Virus record (IMG/VR): IMGVR_UViG_3300035698_012874
Coordinates: 1 to 27,842 of that record
Reading direction: 5' to 3' (one strand)
Length of the DNA: 27,842 nucleotides
DNA from: a virus
The notes beneath the pieces are model-generated. The model saw nothing but the letters and a program-made list of their open reading frames with translations, did no database searches and had not been told where the DNA came from. Each line of letters opens with the position of its first letter. Positions within the stretch are counted from its first letter, which is position 1. This document shows, in pieces, positions 13,276 through 20,838 of this stretch. A program made the position numbers and the translations under genes.

Positions 13276-14383
13276 TACTAAGCTCCGTGGACTGAAGTTT
13301 GTTATGGTCAAAGATCCTTCTCCACTGGTCAGCATCCCTATAAAATCGAACCGCAATCTTCTGTAGATTGTCGCCATCTTTAACCAAATAACGAGACAAA
13401 GGAGTGGTTTTTCTAAGCTCTAAGATTTGAGCCTCTAAACGACTCATGACATCCGTCAGCTCTGCTTGCCCACTCTGTCTCTCGGATAAGAAGGAAACCG
13501 TCACATATTGCTGCGCCACGTCTAAAGTGGAAAGATTATAGTTCTGCCTTCCTACTCTTCTGGAATAGCTATTCATCTTGGATCTGGAGCTGGAAATAAG
13601 ACCCAAAACTCTAAGGATAGAGTTCTCGATATCGTCACCAGCTTGAAAAATACTGTCGATAAAGGAAGTCACAGAGTTAATCGGAACCGCCACAAACTCA
13701 GAAAATAGAGCCGAGACACGATCAAAAATAGACTGATTGATAAACTCTGGGATTGTAGAGAAGTTCGCAGCCTCCGCTTCTAAGGCGTCCACCATCTCCT
13801 GATTAACCCCAAACGGCTGCTCTTTTGTTCGCTCTAAAATATTACAGTTCGACGGCTCATTGGCTCCGACAATCAAAAAGCTTATCTCATAAGCAAAATC
13901 GGCCAAGTTTCTCATGTCGAAGTTAGTGCCTGAAATGAAGCCAAAGCGAACAAACTCACCCATGACGATCTTCAGAAGATTTCCAGAAAATCGGATATTC
14001 TCAATCAGACCAACCAGCTCCTCAGAAGCTCCATATAGGCCAGGGTCTCTAAGCCTTTTGTCGTAAAGTCTACCCCGTATCGTGATGTCTGACTCCTCTG
14101 GACCTAAGACCTGAATTGTGGCCTCTGGATTTCCAGCATAGAAGTCTTTCGTTAATCTCTGAGATCCACCAAAAGTAAAAGGAACCTGTGGCATCTGGTT
14201 GCCCACGAGTTTGACCTTTCTTCCCTCAGAACCATCATTCAAAATCTCGATGAAATTGAATCCACCCGCGAAGTCGTTCACCCTATTAGGAATGCTCACA
14301 CCAACTTGGAAAGGGTTTCTAATCTTCTCCTCTATTCTGTCCAGGGAGGTCGTGGTGCGGTTTACATTCTCAAGGAGACCCAT
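13244..14383 (-). CDS. LysM-containing baseplate/tube-initiator protein (379 aa)
   Basis: Residues 331-379 form a LysM domain (YLVKDGDNLQKIAVRFY, then GTVLEIPSL). In contractile phages, a protein with a C-terminal LysM encoded after the tape measure sits at the tube/hub junction (Mu gp43, XkdP or T4 gp53 type), where the LysM is a structural element that may also bind cell wall. Residues 25-180 are beta-rich and resemble a tube-like fold (FGGSQRLTKDFYAGNPEATIQVLG; SDITIRGRLYDKRLRDP). The centre (about 190-320) is helical. The ATG at 14383 overlaps the tape-measure stop (TAATG). Confidence 0.87.
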   Translation of the reverse strand: MGLLENVNRTTTSLDRIEEKIRNPFQVGVSIPNRVNDFAGGFNFIEILNDGSEGRKVKLVGNQMPQVPFTFGGSQRLTKDFYAGNPEATIQVLGPEESDITIRGRLYDKRLRDPGLYGASEELVGLIENIRFSGNLLKIVMGEFVRFGFISGTNFDMRNLADFAYEISFLIVGANEPSNCNILERTKEQPFGVNQEMVDALEAEAANFSTIPEFINQSIFDRVSALFSEFVAVPINSVTSFIDSIFQAGDDIENSILRVLGLISSSRSKMNSYSRRVGRQNYNLSTLDVAQQYVTVSFLSERQSGQAELTDVMSRLEAQILELRKTTPLSRYLVKDGDNLQKIAVRFYRDADQWRRIFDHNKLQSTELSIGTVLEIPSL

Positions 14384-16311
14384 TAGAGCCGTCCCCCTTC
14401 AAAAGATCGTCTAAGACCTTGCTGTGGATTCCTAGCTAATTTTAAAAGCTGATCCTGAACCGTAAAAGCAATTCTGTCTGGCTCGATTTGCTCTTTAAAC
14501 TCCTGATTAATGTCCACCTTGCCAATATTCACGTTTAAATTTGAAATGGGCAGATTTTGTTGATCCCCAAGGCGATTTAAAAAGTCTCGGTTCTTATCAA
14601 AAATGTCATTGGCTCCCGCGTTGAAAGCGTCCCCAATACCGCCAAGACTGAAGTTTGATAAAGCCTCACGAAGCTTGGTGAAATCCCCTATCGCTGCCTG
14701 AGCAATAATGGTCCCAATATTCTCAAAGATAGCCTGAAACACATTCACGATCTGACGAGAAAATTCAAGAGCCGCAAAGATTATGGCTTGAAATCCAGCC
14801 TGTGCTAGTACAACAACCGTTCCCAAATTCTCTAAAGTCCCGACCATCAGCTCAAGGGCTGGTATCACAATACTCTCCAGCAAAAAGCTCGTGGCAAAAA
14901 GAGGGGCGATAAACTCAGCCGTCGCATTTATCACCCTTGTAAAAGGAGAAAACATAGCTGAAATAGCCCTCTGAACCCTATTTAGAAGCGGGCTCAATCT
15001 CACCAAAACCCCTGGCAGTTTCTCTAAGTCTGTTAATTTAGCGATTCCTCTCGCTCTTGATATAATTTGAAAAATCCCTAAAAGGGCTGCCAATGGAGCA
15101 ATCAATCGACTAATGAAAACCGTAAACTTGGCTAAAATTCCTAAACCTCCAGCGAAAACGTGCATTGTTCCGGTCAGACCCACGATTATTTTCTCTATGA
15201 AAACAAAAGGCTTCAACAGAGTAAAAATAGCCCCCCCAATAAGAGGAATCTTTGCGGCAAAACGTGAAATCGTGGCAGCTCCCAAAGTAATCGCAGCGAA
15301 TAAAGCCACCGATTTAGTGGCCTGAATATCTCCACCAAGCCTACTTAACTGATTGGCGTTGATTAAAAATTCCCTTGGACTCTTCAGAATGTCCGCCAAA
15401 ACCTTGTTTAAATCCTTAGCAATCTGCCTTCCTTCTACGTTTAAAATGTCTCCTGCCTTATCTAAAACCCCAATAAAAACCTTTCTCAAGGTATCTCCAA
15501 AAGGCTTCAAAACCCCATTTAATCCAAAAACAATATCGCTCACCCGTTGAGTCTGACCCGTTAAGGTCTGGAAGTTCGCATCCAAAACCTCTGTATCAGA
15601 AGAGAATTTATTGAGTGATTTTCGTAAACGATCCACACGATCTGCGGTGGGAAGTAAGTTGAATTGCTTCGTCGCGCTTCCGCCCGATCCTAAACCTTCT
15701 GTCAATCCAGTCTCAGCCGATAGACGCCTAAACAAGGGGTCTCCCTGAGAAGCTCCACCCTCAATCAAACGAAGAAGCTGGCCTCCTACTTGGCTTGGAT
15801 CCACCCCAAGAATAGGAGCTGATTTCAATAAACCTCTCGCAATGTCTTCGGATAACTTTAAGTCGCCTGTTTCCAGACCCTTCTGTGCTAACTGTGGTGC
15901 GAGAAGTTTAGTGAACTGAACCAGCTCTTGCTCTGGAATACCAAACTTAATGGCCGTATTGGAAATCCTTTGGAGTATTTGTTCTGATCTCAACAGCCTA
16001 GTCGAAAAAGTCTCTACCCCATTATTCACGGGATCAAAGGACTGGCCTAAAATGTTGGCAATGGAAATCTGTGTTCTAGCGAAATTCTCAGACGCTATCG
16101 TCGCTTTGAATAAAGCTCCAAAAACACCTGTTGGGCCAAGACCGAAACTAGAGGCGACCGCGACCCCAAGCCTTGCAAAGCTCCCTTGAACATTCTCGAC
16201 AGAATTATTTAAACCATCGACGGAACTTTGAAGGCTCTTCGTTCCAAGTATGGCGCTCCCGATCTCAAATCGAAACTCCGTTAATACTCGAAACGCTGCA
16301 TTTGCTGCCAT
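14383..16311 (-). CDS. Tail tape measure protein (642 aa)
   Basis: It is the rod that sets tail length and is ejected into the host envelope. It follows the tail chaperone frames, as in nearly all long-tailed phages. Residues 1-330 are mainly helical with segments such as LTGQTQRVSDIVFGLNGVLKPFGDTL (about 250-275). Residues 333-417 hold several hydrophobic helices (SVALFAAITLGAATIS, PLIGGAIFTLLKPFVFI, FTVFISRLIAPLAALLGIF), expected for membrane insertion at DNA entry; another hydrophobic region is at 465-520. The C-terminus is polar. At about 1.5 angstrom per residue it would specify a tail near 95 nm. The start ATG at 16311 forms TAATG with the preceding stop. Confidence 0.9.
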   Translation of the reverse strand: MAANAAFRVLTEFRFEIGSAILGTKSLQSSVDGLNNSVENVQGSFARLGVAVASSFGLGPTGVFGALFKATIASENFARTQISIANILGQSFDPVNNGVETFSTRLLRSEQILQRISNTAIKFGIPEQELVQFTKLLAPQLAQKGLETGDLKLSEDIARGLLKSAPILGVDPSQVGGQLLRLIEGGASQGDPLFRRLSAETGLTEGLGSGGSATKQFNLLPTADRVDRLRKSLNKFSSDTEVLDANFQTLTGQTQRVSDIVFGLNGVLKPFGDTLRKVFIGVLDKAGDILNVEGRQIAKDLNKVLADILKSPREFLINANQLSRLGGDIQATKSVALFAAITLGAATISRFAAKIPLIGGAIFTLLKPFVFIEKIIVGLTGTMHVFAGGLGILAKFTVFISRLIAPLAALLGIFQIISRARGIAKLTDLEKLPGVLVRLSPLLNRVQRAISAMFSPFTRVINATAEFIAPLFATSFLLESIVIPALELMVGTLENLGTVVVLAQAGFQAIIFAALEFSRQIVNVFQAIFENIGTIIAQAAIGDFTKLREALSNFSLGGIGDAFNAGANDIFDKNRDFLNRLGDQQNLPISNLNVNIGKVDINQEFKEQIEPDRIAFTVQDQLLKLARNPQQGLRRSFEGGRL

Positions 16312-16472
16312 TAATTGCCCCCTGACTCCTCAGATATTATCTCACGAAGCCTTTCAGTGAACACCCCAAATTGCCAAGGTGTTAGCTTCAGTACATCTCT
16401 AGGAGTCAGAGAAGTGTAGCGGCAAATCCAGGCAATCGTCATCCAAAGGGATTTGCGATCATCTGATGCTTT
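16311..16472 (-). CDS. Tail assembly chaperone, -1 frame extension (gpT-like)
   Basis: This reading frame is the -1 frame relative to the first chaperone and ends at 16311, right at the tape-measure start. It is listed from the slippery site. A -1 slip at CCCAAAG would join the first 104 residues of the upstream chaperone to 52 residues here (ASDDRKSLW to EESGGN), giving about 156 aa, the classic G/GT arrangement. A second route is visible: an ATG at 16442 overlaps the first gene's TGA (ATGA) and could give a separate 43-aa protein (MTIAWICRYTSL). The frame is open back to a TTG at 16514, which has little support as a start. The WxVFTERLREI region is helical. Confidence 0.78.
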   Translation of the reverse strand, partial: KASDDRKSLWMTIAWICRYTSLTPRDVLKLTPWQFGVFTERLREIISEESGGN

Positions 16473-16780
16473 GGGGCTGTAATTTCTGCCCCCACCATGT
16501 TTTTGCCAAACCAATCTTGGACTTGGTTATACTCGGAGTTATCGAAAAGCTTTCCTAAAGACTCTTTCTCTCGTGGCTCTAACTGCTTGCCATCAATTCC
16601 CTGTAGGCACTGCTTAATCAATTCTTTCGTAAGATGATAAGCGATCCCTAGCTGGTTTCCGTCTGTGACCTTCTTTCCTGCTAACTCAATAGCGATATCC
16701 TTGTCTTCCATGACAAGTTCTCTAAAAATTACTTTTTTTCCGGTTGAAAGCTCTAGCTCGTGGTAATTCATGTTTGACAT
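16439..16780 (-). CDS. Tail assembly chaperone, first frame (gpG-like, 113 aa)
   Basis: ATG at 16780 has GGAGG seven bases upstream. The protein lies between tube and tape measure, the defining position of the chaperone that coats the tape measure before tube polymerisation. Residues 6-60 read as a small beta/helix domain (YHELELSTGKKVIFRELVMEDK), followed by helical sequence; the end (TAPKHQMIANPFG) is hydrophilic. The size is normal for the family. The frame shifts or restarts near its end, as described for the overlapping entry. Expected role: binding the tape measure, with the extended form recruiting tube protein. Confidence 0.85.
   Translation of the reverse strand: MSNMNYHELELSTGKKVIFRELVMEDKDIAIELAGKKVTDGNQLGIAYHLTKELIKQCLQGIDGKQLEPREKESLGKLFDNSEYNQVQDWFGKNMVGAEITAPKHQMIANPFG
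16469..16475 (-). promoter_or_regulatory. Programmed -1 frameshift heptamer CCCAAAG
   Basis: Reading the first chaperone frame, the codons are GCC CCA AAG, so the heptamer is C CCA AAG, which satisfies X XXY YYZ in register. A -1 slip keeps both tRNAs paired at the first two positions and enters the frame that stays open to the tape-measure start. It lies nine codons before the first frame's stop. I see no strong stimulatory hairpin just downstream. The position and register match the lambda G-T arrangement. Confidence 0.72.
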
Positions 16781-16810
16781 TGAACAAACCTCCTAAGCCA
16801 AAGCAAACGT

Positions 16811-16843
16811 GATTCCCAGACCTGAGTCAACAAGTCTGGGATC
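16811..16843 (-). promoter_or_regulatory. Stable hairpin between tube and tail chaperone genes
   Basis: Minus-strand TCCCAGAC and GTCTGGGA form a perfect eight-pair stem around a 12-base loop, extendable by GA/TC with one bulge. No U tract follows, so it is not a classical terminator. It fills the 72-base gap between the tube stop (16853) and the chaperone Shine-Dalgarno (about 16788-16792). A likely use is protection of the abundant tube message 3' end or attenuation that lowers chaperone and tape-measure dosage. Confidence 0.6.
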
Positions 16844-16852
16844 TGTTTAAAT

Positions 16853-17278
16853 TTAGACAGGAAGTCGTCCAGCCGCTTGAAAGTCGTAGGTCTTTTGGAC
16901 CTTCTCATTCAATCCAGCGAGACGCTTGTTCAATTTAAGCTGAACGTCGAAATACATATAAGTCTTCACCCGACCGTCTGTGAAGTTCTCCGTCAAAACG
17001 AAGTAATAGTCCTTAATGCCGATCCCGTTAAGGTTATCAGCAACAAGACCGTCGATAAGCTCGTCGATCTCTGGACCCTTCACCTCCATCGTAAGGCTTC
17101 CAGAATATCCATCAACGGACTGATCGCCCTCTGGATATCGGTTTCCTACGAAGAAAGATCGTTGAAAGCTAGACTCTTGGTTCACATCAGCCGAAACAAT
17201 CGTGGTGATGCTCTCCTCGCCGCCATCTTTGAAAATTCTAAACGTCCCTTGGTGTCCTCTAATTGAAGGATTCGCCAT
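16853..17278 (-). CDS. Tail tube protein (141 aa)
   Basis: It forms the inner tube of the contractile tail, following directly after the sheath gene with a one-base gap. The sequence fits the tube fold: SIRGHQGTFRIFKDG at the N-terminus, a central loop (DVNQESSFQRSFFVGNRYPEGDQS, about 31-54), then strands SGSLTMEVKGPEIDELIDGL and VKTYMYFDVQLKLNKRLAGL. The size is typical. A GGGAG Shine-Dalgarno lies before the ATG at 17278. Confidence 0.9.
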   Translation of the reverse strand: MANPSIRGHQGTFRIFKDGGEESITTIVSADVNQESSFQRSFFVGNRYPEGDQSVDGYSGSLTMEVKGPEIDELIDGLVADNLNGIGIKDYYFVLTENFTDGRVKTYMYFDVQLKLNKRLAGLNEKVQKTYDFQAAGRLPV

Positions 17279-17279
17279 C

Positions 17280-19130
17280 TTATTCTCCCTCCGTAACTAC
17301 AACTGATTCGCCGATCTCAGCTTGCAATACGATAAACCGCATCGAGCTGTAAATCCGCTGCTTCCATAGAATCTTGAAGAATCCCGCTGCTATCGAATCG
17401 TCCGTATTAAGGGCGTTGATGTCGATGAGCTTGGCTGCTCCACCTTGGACTTCATCGTCAGTAGGCAAAACCTTGTCTCTTTCAAGACCGTTTACGAACT
17501 GAAGAAGTGATCCACCAACAGCGATTCTGTTATCTTGGTTGTTCACGGCGTTTTGGAAGTTCTTTAAGTAGAACCCTGCTGAGTTCGTTAAAAAATCAGC
17601 CATCCGTCGTCGAAGAACCTGAGTCTTAGAGCTGCTTAGAATCTGGGTAACAATCCCTGATTTAACCTTAAATCCAATGTCAGGATCGTTCTCAAAGGCA
17701 GATACTCCAGCGTCTTTCAACTGAATATAGTCTGATCGAGAAAGGATTCTGTTTAGTCGGGTTACACCTACGAGATACTGAGCGTTTCCTGAGAAAGCTG
17801 GATCCACGCTAGGGGCTGTTTGAGAGATGATGCTTGCGTACCAGCTACCAGGAGATTGAATCACTTCAACCCCATTTAGGACTGTTGCAAGGTATGGATA
17901 AGCGTAAATCACTCGTCCATCTACATCGCGGTAGTTGACCACATCGGCCTTAACATCGGCAACCGTCTGAACCTCTGGGCCAGCCACAATCACCATCTTA
18001 TTCTTGGTAGCGGCGGCGTGAAGCTCTAGGTAGCCATTCTTAACGCTGTTGTAAGTATCAAAGAAAACGACGTTTGCCAGCTTCTCGCCTACTAGCTGCT
18101 CAAGAGCAGTTTCATAGTCAGAGTCAGCAAGAGTCCCGTCATCCCCACCTGTCATTGCTGTCAGGGCTAGGTCAGCGGGCTGCGCTGATGCCAAAGGACT
18201 CGCTGCAACCGGAGTTACAAGAATCGAACCTAAGAAGATCTGGTCTAACTCGTCTTGAGTCTTTCCGATCAAATCAAGGTTATCATAAACTTCGTTTCCT
18301 ACGACTGAATCAGCACTAGAGTCATTTACAGTGATTTTTACACCACCTTCGACCGCCTCTGATCCTTGAGTAGTGACAGCCATCGTGAAACCACTGTCTC
18401 CGGCTGTTGAATCTGCAACATCCCCTGCCGTGGCATGGGTAACAGTCACAACATCTGAAGCTGGAGAGGCAGAGAACTTAGAGTCTCCGTCAATCGCTGC
18501 GGCAACCGCCGTGGCTACACTCGTTGCACTGTCTCCAGCAGAAACGGCGGTAATCTCAATTGCTCTGTCAGCAGCCGAAGCCCCCGCAGGAATTGTTGTC
18601 CCGTCGTCATCTACGTCGAACCAGAAAGCAACTGAGCCGTCTTCGTCGTTGAGAATAAAGAAAGTACCGTCTAAGGAAGAGGCAACGTCCGCTACAGTAG
18701 TAACCGTCTCGACTTCCGCAACAGCATCCACATCATTCGATGCGCTTTCTACTGAAACTTTTAATGAATTTCCAAAAACTCCCTTGCCTTGCTTGGCCTT
18801 GAGAGTAAGGACATCTGCTGCAACCCCGTCTACAAGCGTTATAGAGGCTTGAACGGCATCGGCTGCAATTGCTCTGACGATTTTTAGTCGTCCAAACTTT
18901 TTGTTTTTAAGGGAATTTAAACCGTCGGAGGATTCTTTACCGTAGGCTTCATAGATTTGTTGGTTGTTACCAACTTCTCTTAGAAGACCGTCTCCTCGTG
19001 AAAAACGACCAACGATAGCTGCGATATTAGCCGCGACTCCGTTAATTCGTGGGGCTGGTGCCCTCTCGTCAATGACGATCTGGTCAACATCGTCGAAAGT
19101 GGTTGGATCATTTGATCTGTAAATTGCCAT
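17280..19130 (-). CDS. Tail sheath protein with inserted beta domain (616 aa)
   Basis: It is the contractile sheath subunit. The N-terminus (DERAPAPRINGVAANIAAIVGRFSRG, about residues 21-46) and the C-terminal region (about 380-616: DGRVIYAYPYLATVLNG, VIQSPGSWYASIISQTAP, SRSDYIQLKDAGVSAFEND, ILSSSKTQVLRRRMADFLTNS, GFFKILWKQRIYSSMRFIVLQAEIGESV) match sheath architecture, the last part being the conserved core that makes the contractile mesh. Residues about 139-260 are an insertion with a separate beta-sandwich signature (SSLDGTFFILNDEDG, VAFWFDVDDDGTT, GDSATSVATAVAAAI, VVTVTHATAGDV, GFTMAVTTQGSE), probably displayed on the outer surface. Sheath plus tube defines the phage as a myovirus. Confidence 0.93.
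   Translation of the reverse strand: MAIYRSNDPTTFDDVDQIVIDERAPAPRINGVAANIAAIVGRFSRGDGLLREVGNNQQIYEAYGKESSDGLNSLKNKKFGRLKIVRAIAADAVQASITLVDGVAADVLTLKAKQGKGVFGNSLKVSVESASNDVDAVAEVETVTTVADVASSLDGTFFILNDEDGSVAFWFDVDDDGTTIPAGASAADRAIEITAVSAGDSATSVATAVAAAIDGDSKFSASPASDVVTVTHATAGDVADSTAGDSGFTMAVTTQGSEAVEGGVKITVNDSSADSVVGNEVYDNLDLIGKTQDELDQIFLGSILVTPVAASPLASAQPADLALTAMTGGDDGTLADSDYETALEQLVGEKLANVVFFDTYNSVKNGYLELHAAATKNKMVIVAGPEVQTVADVKADVVNYRDVDGRVIYAYPYLATVLNGVEVIQSPGSWYASIISQTAPSVDPAFSGNAQYLVGVTRLNRILSRSDYIQLKDAGVSAFENDPDIGFKVKSGIVTQILSSSKTQVLRRRMADFLTNSAGFYLKNFQNAVNNQDNRIAVGGSLLQFVNGLERDKVLPTDDEVQGGAAKLIDINALNTDDSIAAGFFKILWKQRIYSSMRFIVLQAEIGESVVVTEGE
18351..18716 (-). other. Inserted beta-sandwich domain within tail sheath
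   Basis: These bases encode residues 139-260 of the sheath. The segment has its own pattern (GTFFILN, AFWFDVDD, GDSATSVATAVAAAI, VVTVTHATAGD, GFTMAVTTQGSE) that I associate with a small domain recurring in different phage virion proteins. Sheath proteins lacking it are complete, so it is best read as a modular surface decoration acquired by recombination. Its boundaries are approximate. Confidence 0.6.
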
Positions 19131-19143
19131 CTAGGATTCCCCC

Positions 19144-19731
19144 TCAAATTGGTTCGTCAGTAATTTCTACCTCATTAGTTGCTTCGTCGTTAATCACTAA
19201 ATCGACCATAGCAAATTCTTCTTTTTCAACGATAGAATTAACGTCCGCTATCAGGTCTATTCTAGCCCGTCGTTCCCTTCGTTGCGAAGCCCCTTCTGCA
19301 TCATTTGGATCAAAAGACCTAATGTGATAGTGGGCAACCTGACTAAAGTATTTCTCTAGCGTCAAATCAAGTCCAGCAGGATTCACTCGCTTATTCAGCG
19401 CGGCATAGACTTCTTCAAACAGATTATTGCGCTCTTTCTTGTCCCTACCCCAAACGTCTAATTGCATTGGCATTTCCCAAATTCCAGTCACCCATTGGAT
19501 CAAAAATCTCTTCTTACCGCTTCCGGTAGTCTCTGGGTCTGGCTTGTTCTTTTGATAAGGCTCTAAATTCTGAACCGTAGGGGATAGCGTTAATACACTT
19601 ATAGAGGGCGTTTTAAGCTTTTCGTTAGGATCTGGAAACTCTTCGTATACCTCTTTGAGTCTTGGAACCTCTTTTCTGAGGTAGTCCGCTAAGGACTCTA
19701 CGACCTGCTCAGATAGACTCTCGCTAGGCAT
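19144..19731 (-). CDS. Tail terminator / tail completion candidate (195 aa)
   Basis: ATG at 19731 overlaps the neck gene stop by eight bases. The position between the gp10-like neck protein and the sheath is that of the tail terminator (gpU-type), which caps the tube. Supporting features: an N-terminal helix (SLSEQVVESLADYLRKEVPRL), the strand pair around TPSISVLTLSP and FLIQWVTGIWEMPMQLDVWGRDKKERN (about residues 41-104), and a helix LFEEVYAALNKRV, the alpha/beta arrangement expected. The C-terminal 50 residues are acidic. Assignment is by synteny and general fold, not by a specific motif. Confidence 0.72.
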   Translation of the reverse strand: MPSESLSEQVVESLADYLRKEVPRLKEVYEEFPDPNEKLKTPSISVLTLSPTVQNLEPYQKNKPDPETTGSGKKRFLIQWVTGIWEMPMQLDVWGRDKKERNNLFEEVYAALNKRVNPAGLDLTLEKYFSQVAHYHIRSFDPNDAEGASQRRERRARIDLIADVNSIVEKEEFAMVDLVINDEATNEVEITDEPI

Positions 19732-20182
19732 TTTCCATCTCTTTTCTCACGTTATCCAAAATCTTATGAAGATTATTTCTCAAGATCGCTTTTGGCTTAA
19801 TCCCCTCACGCTGAATCTTATTCTGAACGCCCTTTGCAAGCGACCAAACTTCTGAAGAATAATTAGGGGGCTGTGAAGGATCATTTAAAACCCTCTTCGC
19901 CCAGGCAAGAAGTGGCCCAATCGGAGGCGTGAAGGGTCTTGCTCCATATTCGATAATAGCCGCGTGTGGAGCTGTATTTCCGATAATGCCACCATTTTCG
20001 GTGACAAGTACATCCCAACTTTGGGCGTACAAACCAGTGTCTACTGGCGAGGCTTGGACTAAATCAGGCACCGAACGCAGAAGGCCGCTAATCGTGGCCG
20101 CCTTCAACTGCTCTTGGCTAAGTCTGGAGTATTCCCCAATCTCCTTAGCGAAGTCCTTAATGCTGACCGTCTTAACAGCCAT
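19724..20182 (-). CDS. HK97 gp10-like neck/tail completion protein (152 aa)
   Basis: The central sequence PVDTGLYAQSWDV (about residues 61-73), followed by IIGNTAPHAAIIEYGARPFTPP (75-100), is the typical signature of HK97 gp10-like proteins: a P-x-D-T-G-x-L turn and a Y-A/H-x-x-x-E-x-G element. They act at the head-tail junction. The C-terminal helix (KPKAILRNNLHKILDNVRKEM) is also usual. ATG at 20182 forms TAATG with the 66-aa gene stop. Confidence 0.88.
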   Translation of the reverse strand: MAVKTVSIKDFAKEIGEYSRLSQEQLKAATISGLLRSVPDLVQASPVDTGLYAQSWDVLVTENGGIIGNTAPHAAIIEYGARPFTPPIGPLLAWAKRVLNDPSQPPNYSSEVWSLAKGVQNKIQREGIKPKAILRNNLHKILDNVRKEMENA

Positions 20183-20382
20183 TAAAAGCCTTTAGGCTGT
20201 CCCACGGGTGCCATAGGCATCTTCTTAGGTGATCGTGGGTGGTGAGTGCTAGTCTCTGCTCTCAATGACCCTGATCGCGCCATATTGGCCTCAGATTGAA
20301 AATTCTCTTTAATTGATCCCGCTTGGCCTACGCATTCAGCAGGTTTACTCATTTTTCCAGTTACGCTTGATTTGCTTTCCAT
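20182..20382 (-). CDS. Small basic hypothetical protein (66 aa)
   Basis: ATG at 20382 has AAGGGGA a few bases upstream. The product (MESKSSVTGKMSKPAECVGQ...) is polar, Ser/Lys-rich, probably disordered, and ends PMAPVGQPKGF. The gene is kept because it lies in the right strand, has a Shine-Dalgarno and is coupled by TAATG to the neck gene. No family is recognised. Proteins of this size near the connector can be assembly factors, but nothing here shows it. Confidence 0.6.
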   Translation of the reverse strand: MESKSSVTGKMSKPAECVGQAGSIKENFQSEANMARSGSLRAETSTHHPRSPKKMPMAPVGQPKGF

Positions 20383-20391
20383 AATTTCCCC

Positions 20392-20838
20392 TTATGAATC
20401 CCTGTTCTCGGCTGGCTCTGCTCTTCTGATCTGAACATCCCAACTAAGATGGTTTTCTTTAATATTGATGACGTGAAAAAGCTTCACGTCCTGACTTCTA
20501 TTCACCAGTTTATAGAACTTTTCGACATTCTTCTCGTCTGTCCTCGTGTCAATGTCCTCTTCACAAGGAAAGGCGTTCTTAGAGATCCCCTGAAGAATCA
20601 CATCGCCCTGCTCAACAGCCGCTCCTTCTTGAAGCCGCACATCTTGAGAAAAATCTCGAATCCAAGGAGTAGGCTTTAAAGATACTTCTGTCTCAAAAAA
20701 GTCTCCATCTCCAGGCTCTTCACCTGTCCAAGACCTAGTAACAATGGTGATCTGAGCCTTTGCAGCCCCTATCTTGTCCCTAATCCCATAAATCTTATCG
20801 ACCTTTGGCAATAGGCTGTCGATGATCCCCTTGCTCAT
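20392..20838 (-). CDS. Head-tail connector/stopper candidate (148 aa)
   Basis: The frame is open to 20871, but the start is placed at ATG 20838, which overlaps the preceding TGA as ATGA. The protein begins MSKGIIDSLLPKVDKIYGIRDKIG. The middle has beta strands (AKAQITIVTRSWTGEEPGDG, about 25-44) and an acidic turn, then VRLQEGAAVEQGDVILQGISK (about 67-87), and the end is HLSWDVQIRRAEPAENRDS. A beta-barrel connector that plugs the head (stopper) fits its location between the adaptor candidate and the gp10-like neck protein. This is inference from order and strand pattern. Confidence 0.68.
   Translation of the reverse strand: MSKGIIDSLLPKVDKIYGIRDKIGAAKAQITIVTRSWTGEEPGDGDFFETEVSLKPTPWIRDFSQDVRLQEGAAVEQGDVILQGISKNAFPCEEDIDTRTDEKNVEKFYKLVNRSQDVKLFHVINIKENHLSWDVQIRRAEPAENRDS

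Noticed and set aside
12887-13366. 159-aa plus-strand open frame
   Set aside because: It lies antisense to the hub and small-protein genes, has no ribosome site, and the minus-strand proteins are clear.
13276-13377. Upstream extension of the 84-aa gene to ATG at 13377
   Set aside because: It would overlap the LysM domain coding by 134 bases and has no Shine-Dalgarno; TTG at 13275 has a good one.
16499-16505. CAAAAAC as frameshift heptamer
   Set aside because: In frame it reads C AAA AAC, whose first base does not match the XXX rule; CCCAAAG downstream fits fully.
18373-18852. 159-aa plus-strand open frame rich in Ala, Thr and Ser
   Set aside because: It is the mirror of the sheath insertion; low complexity comes from the Ala/Asp/Val-rich sheath codons.
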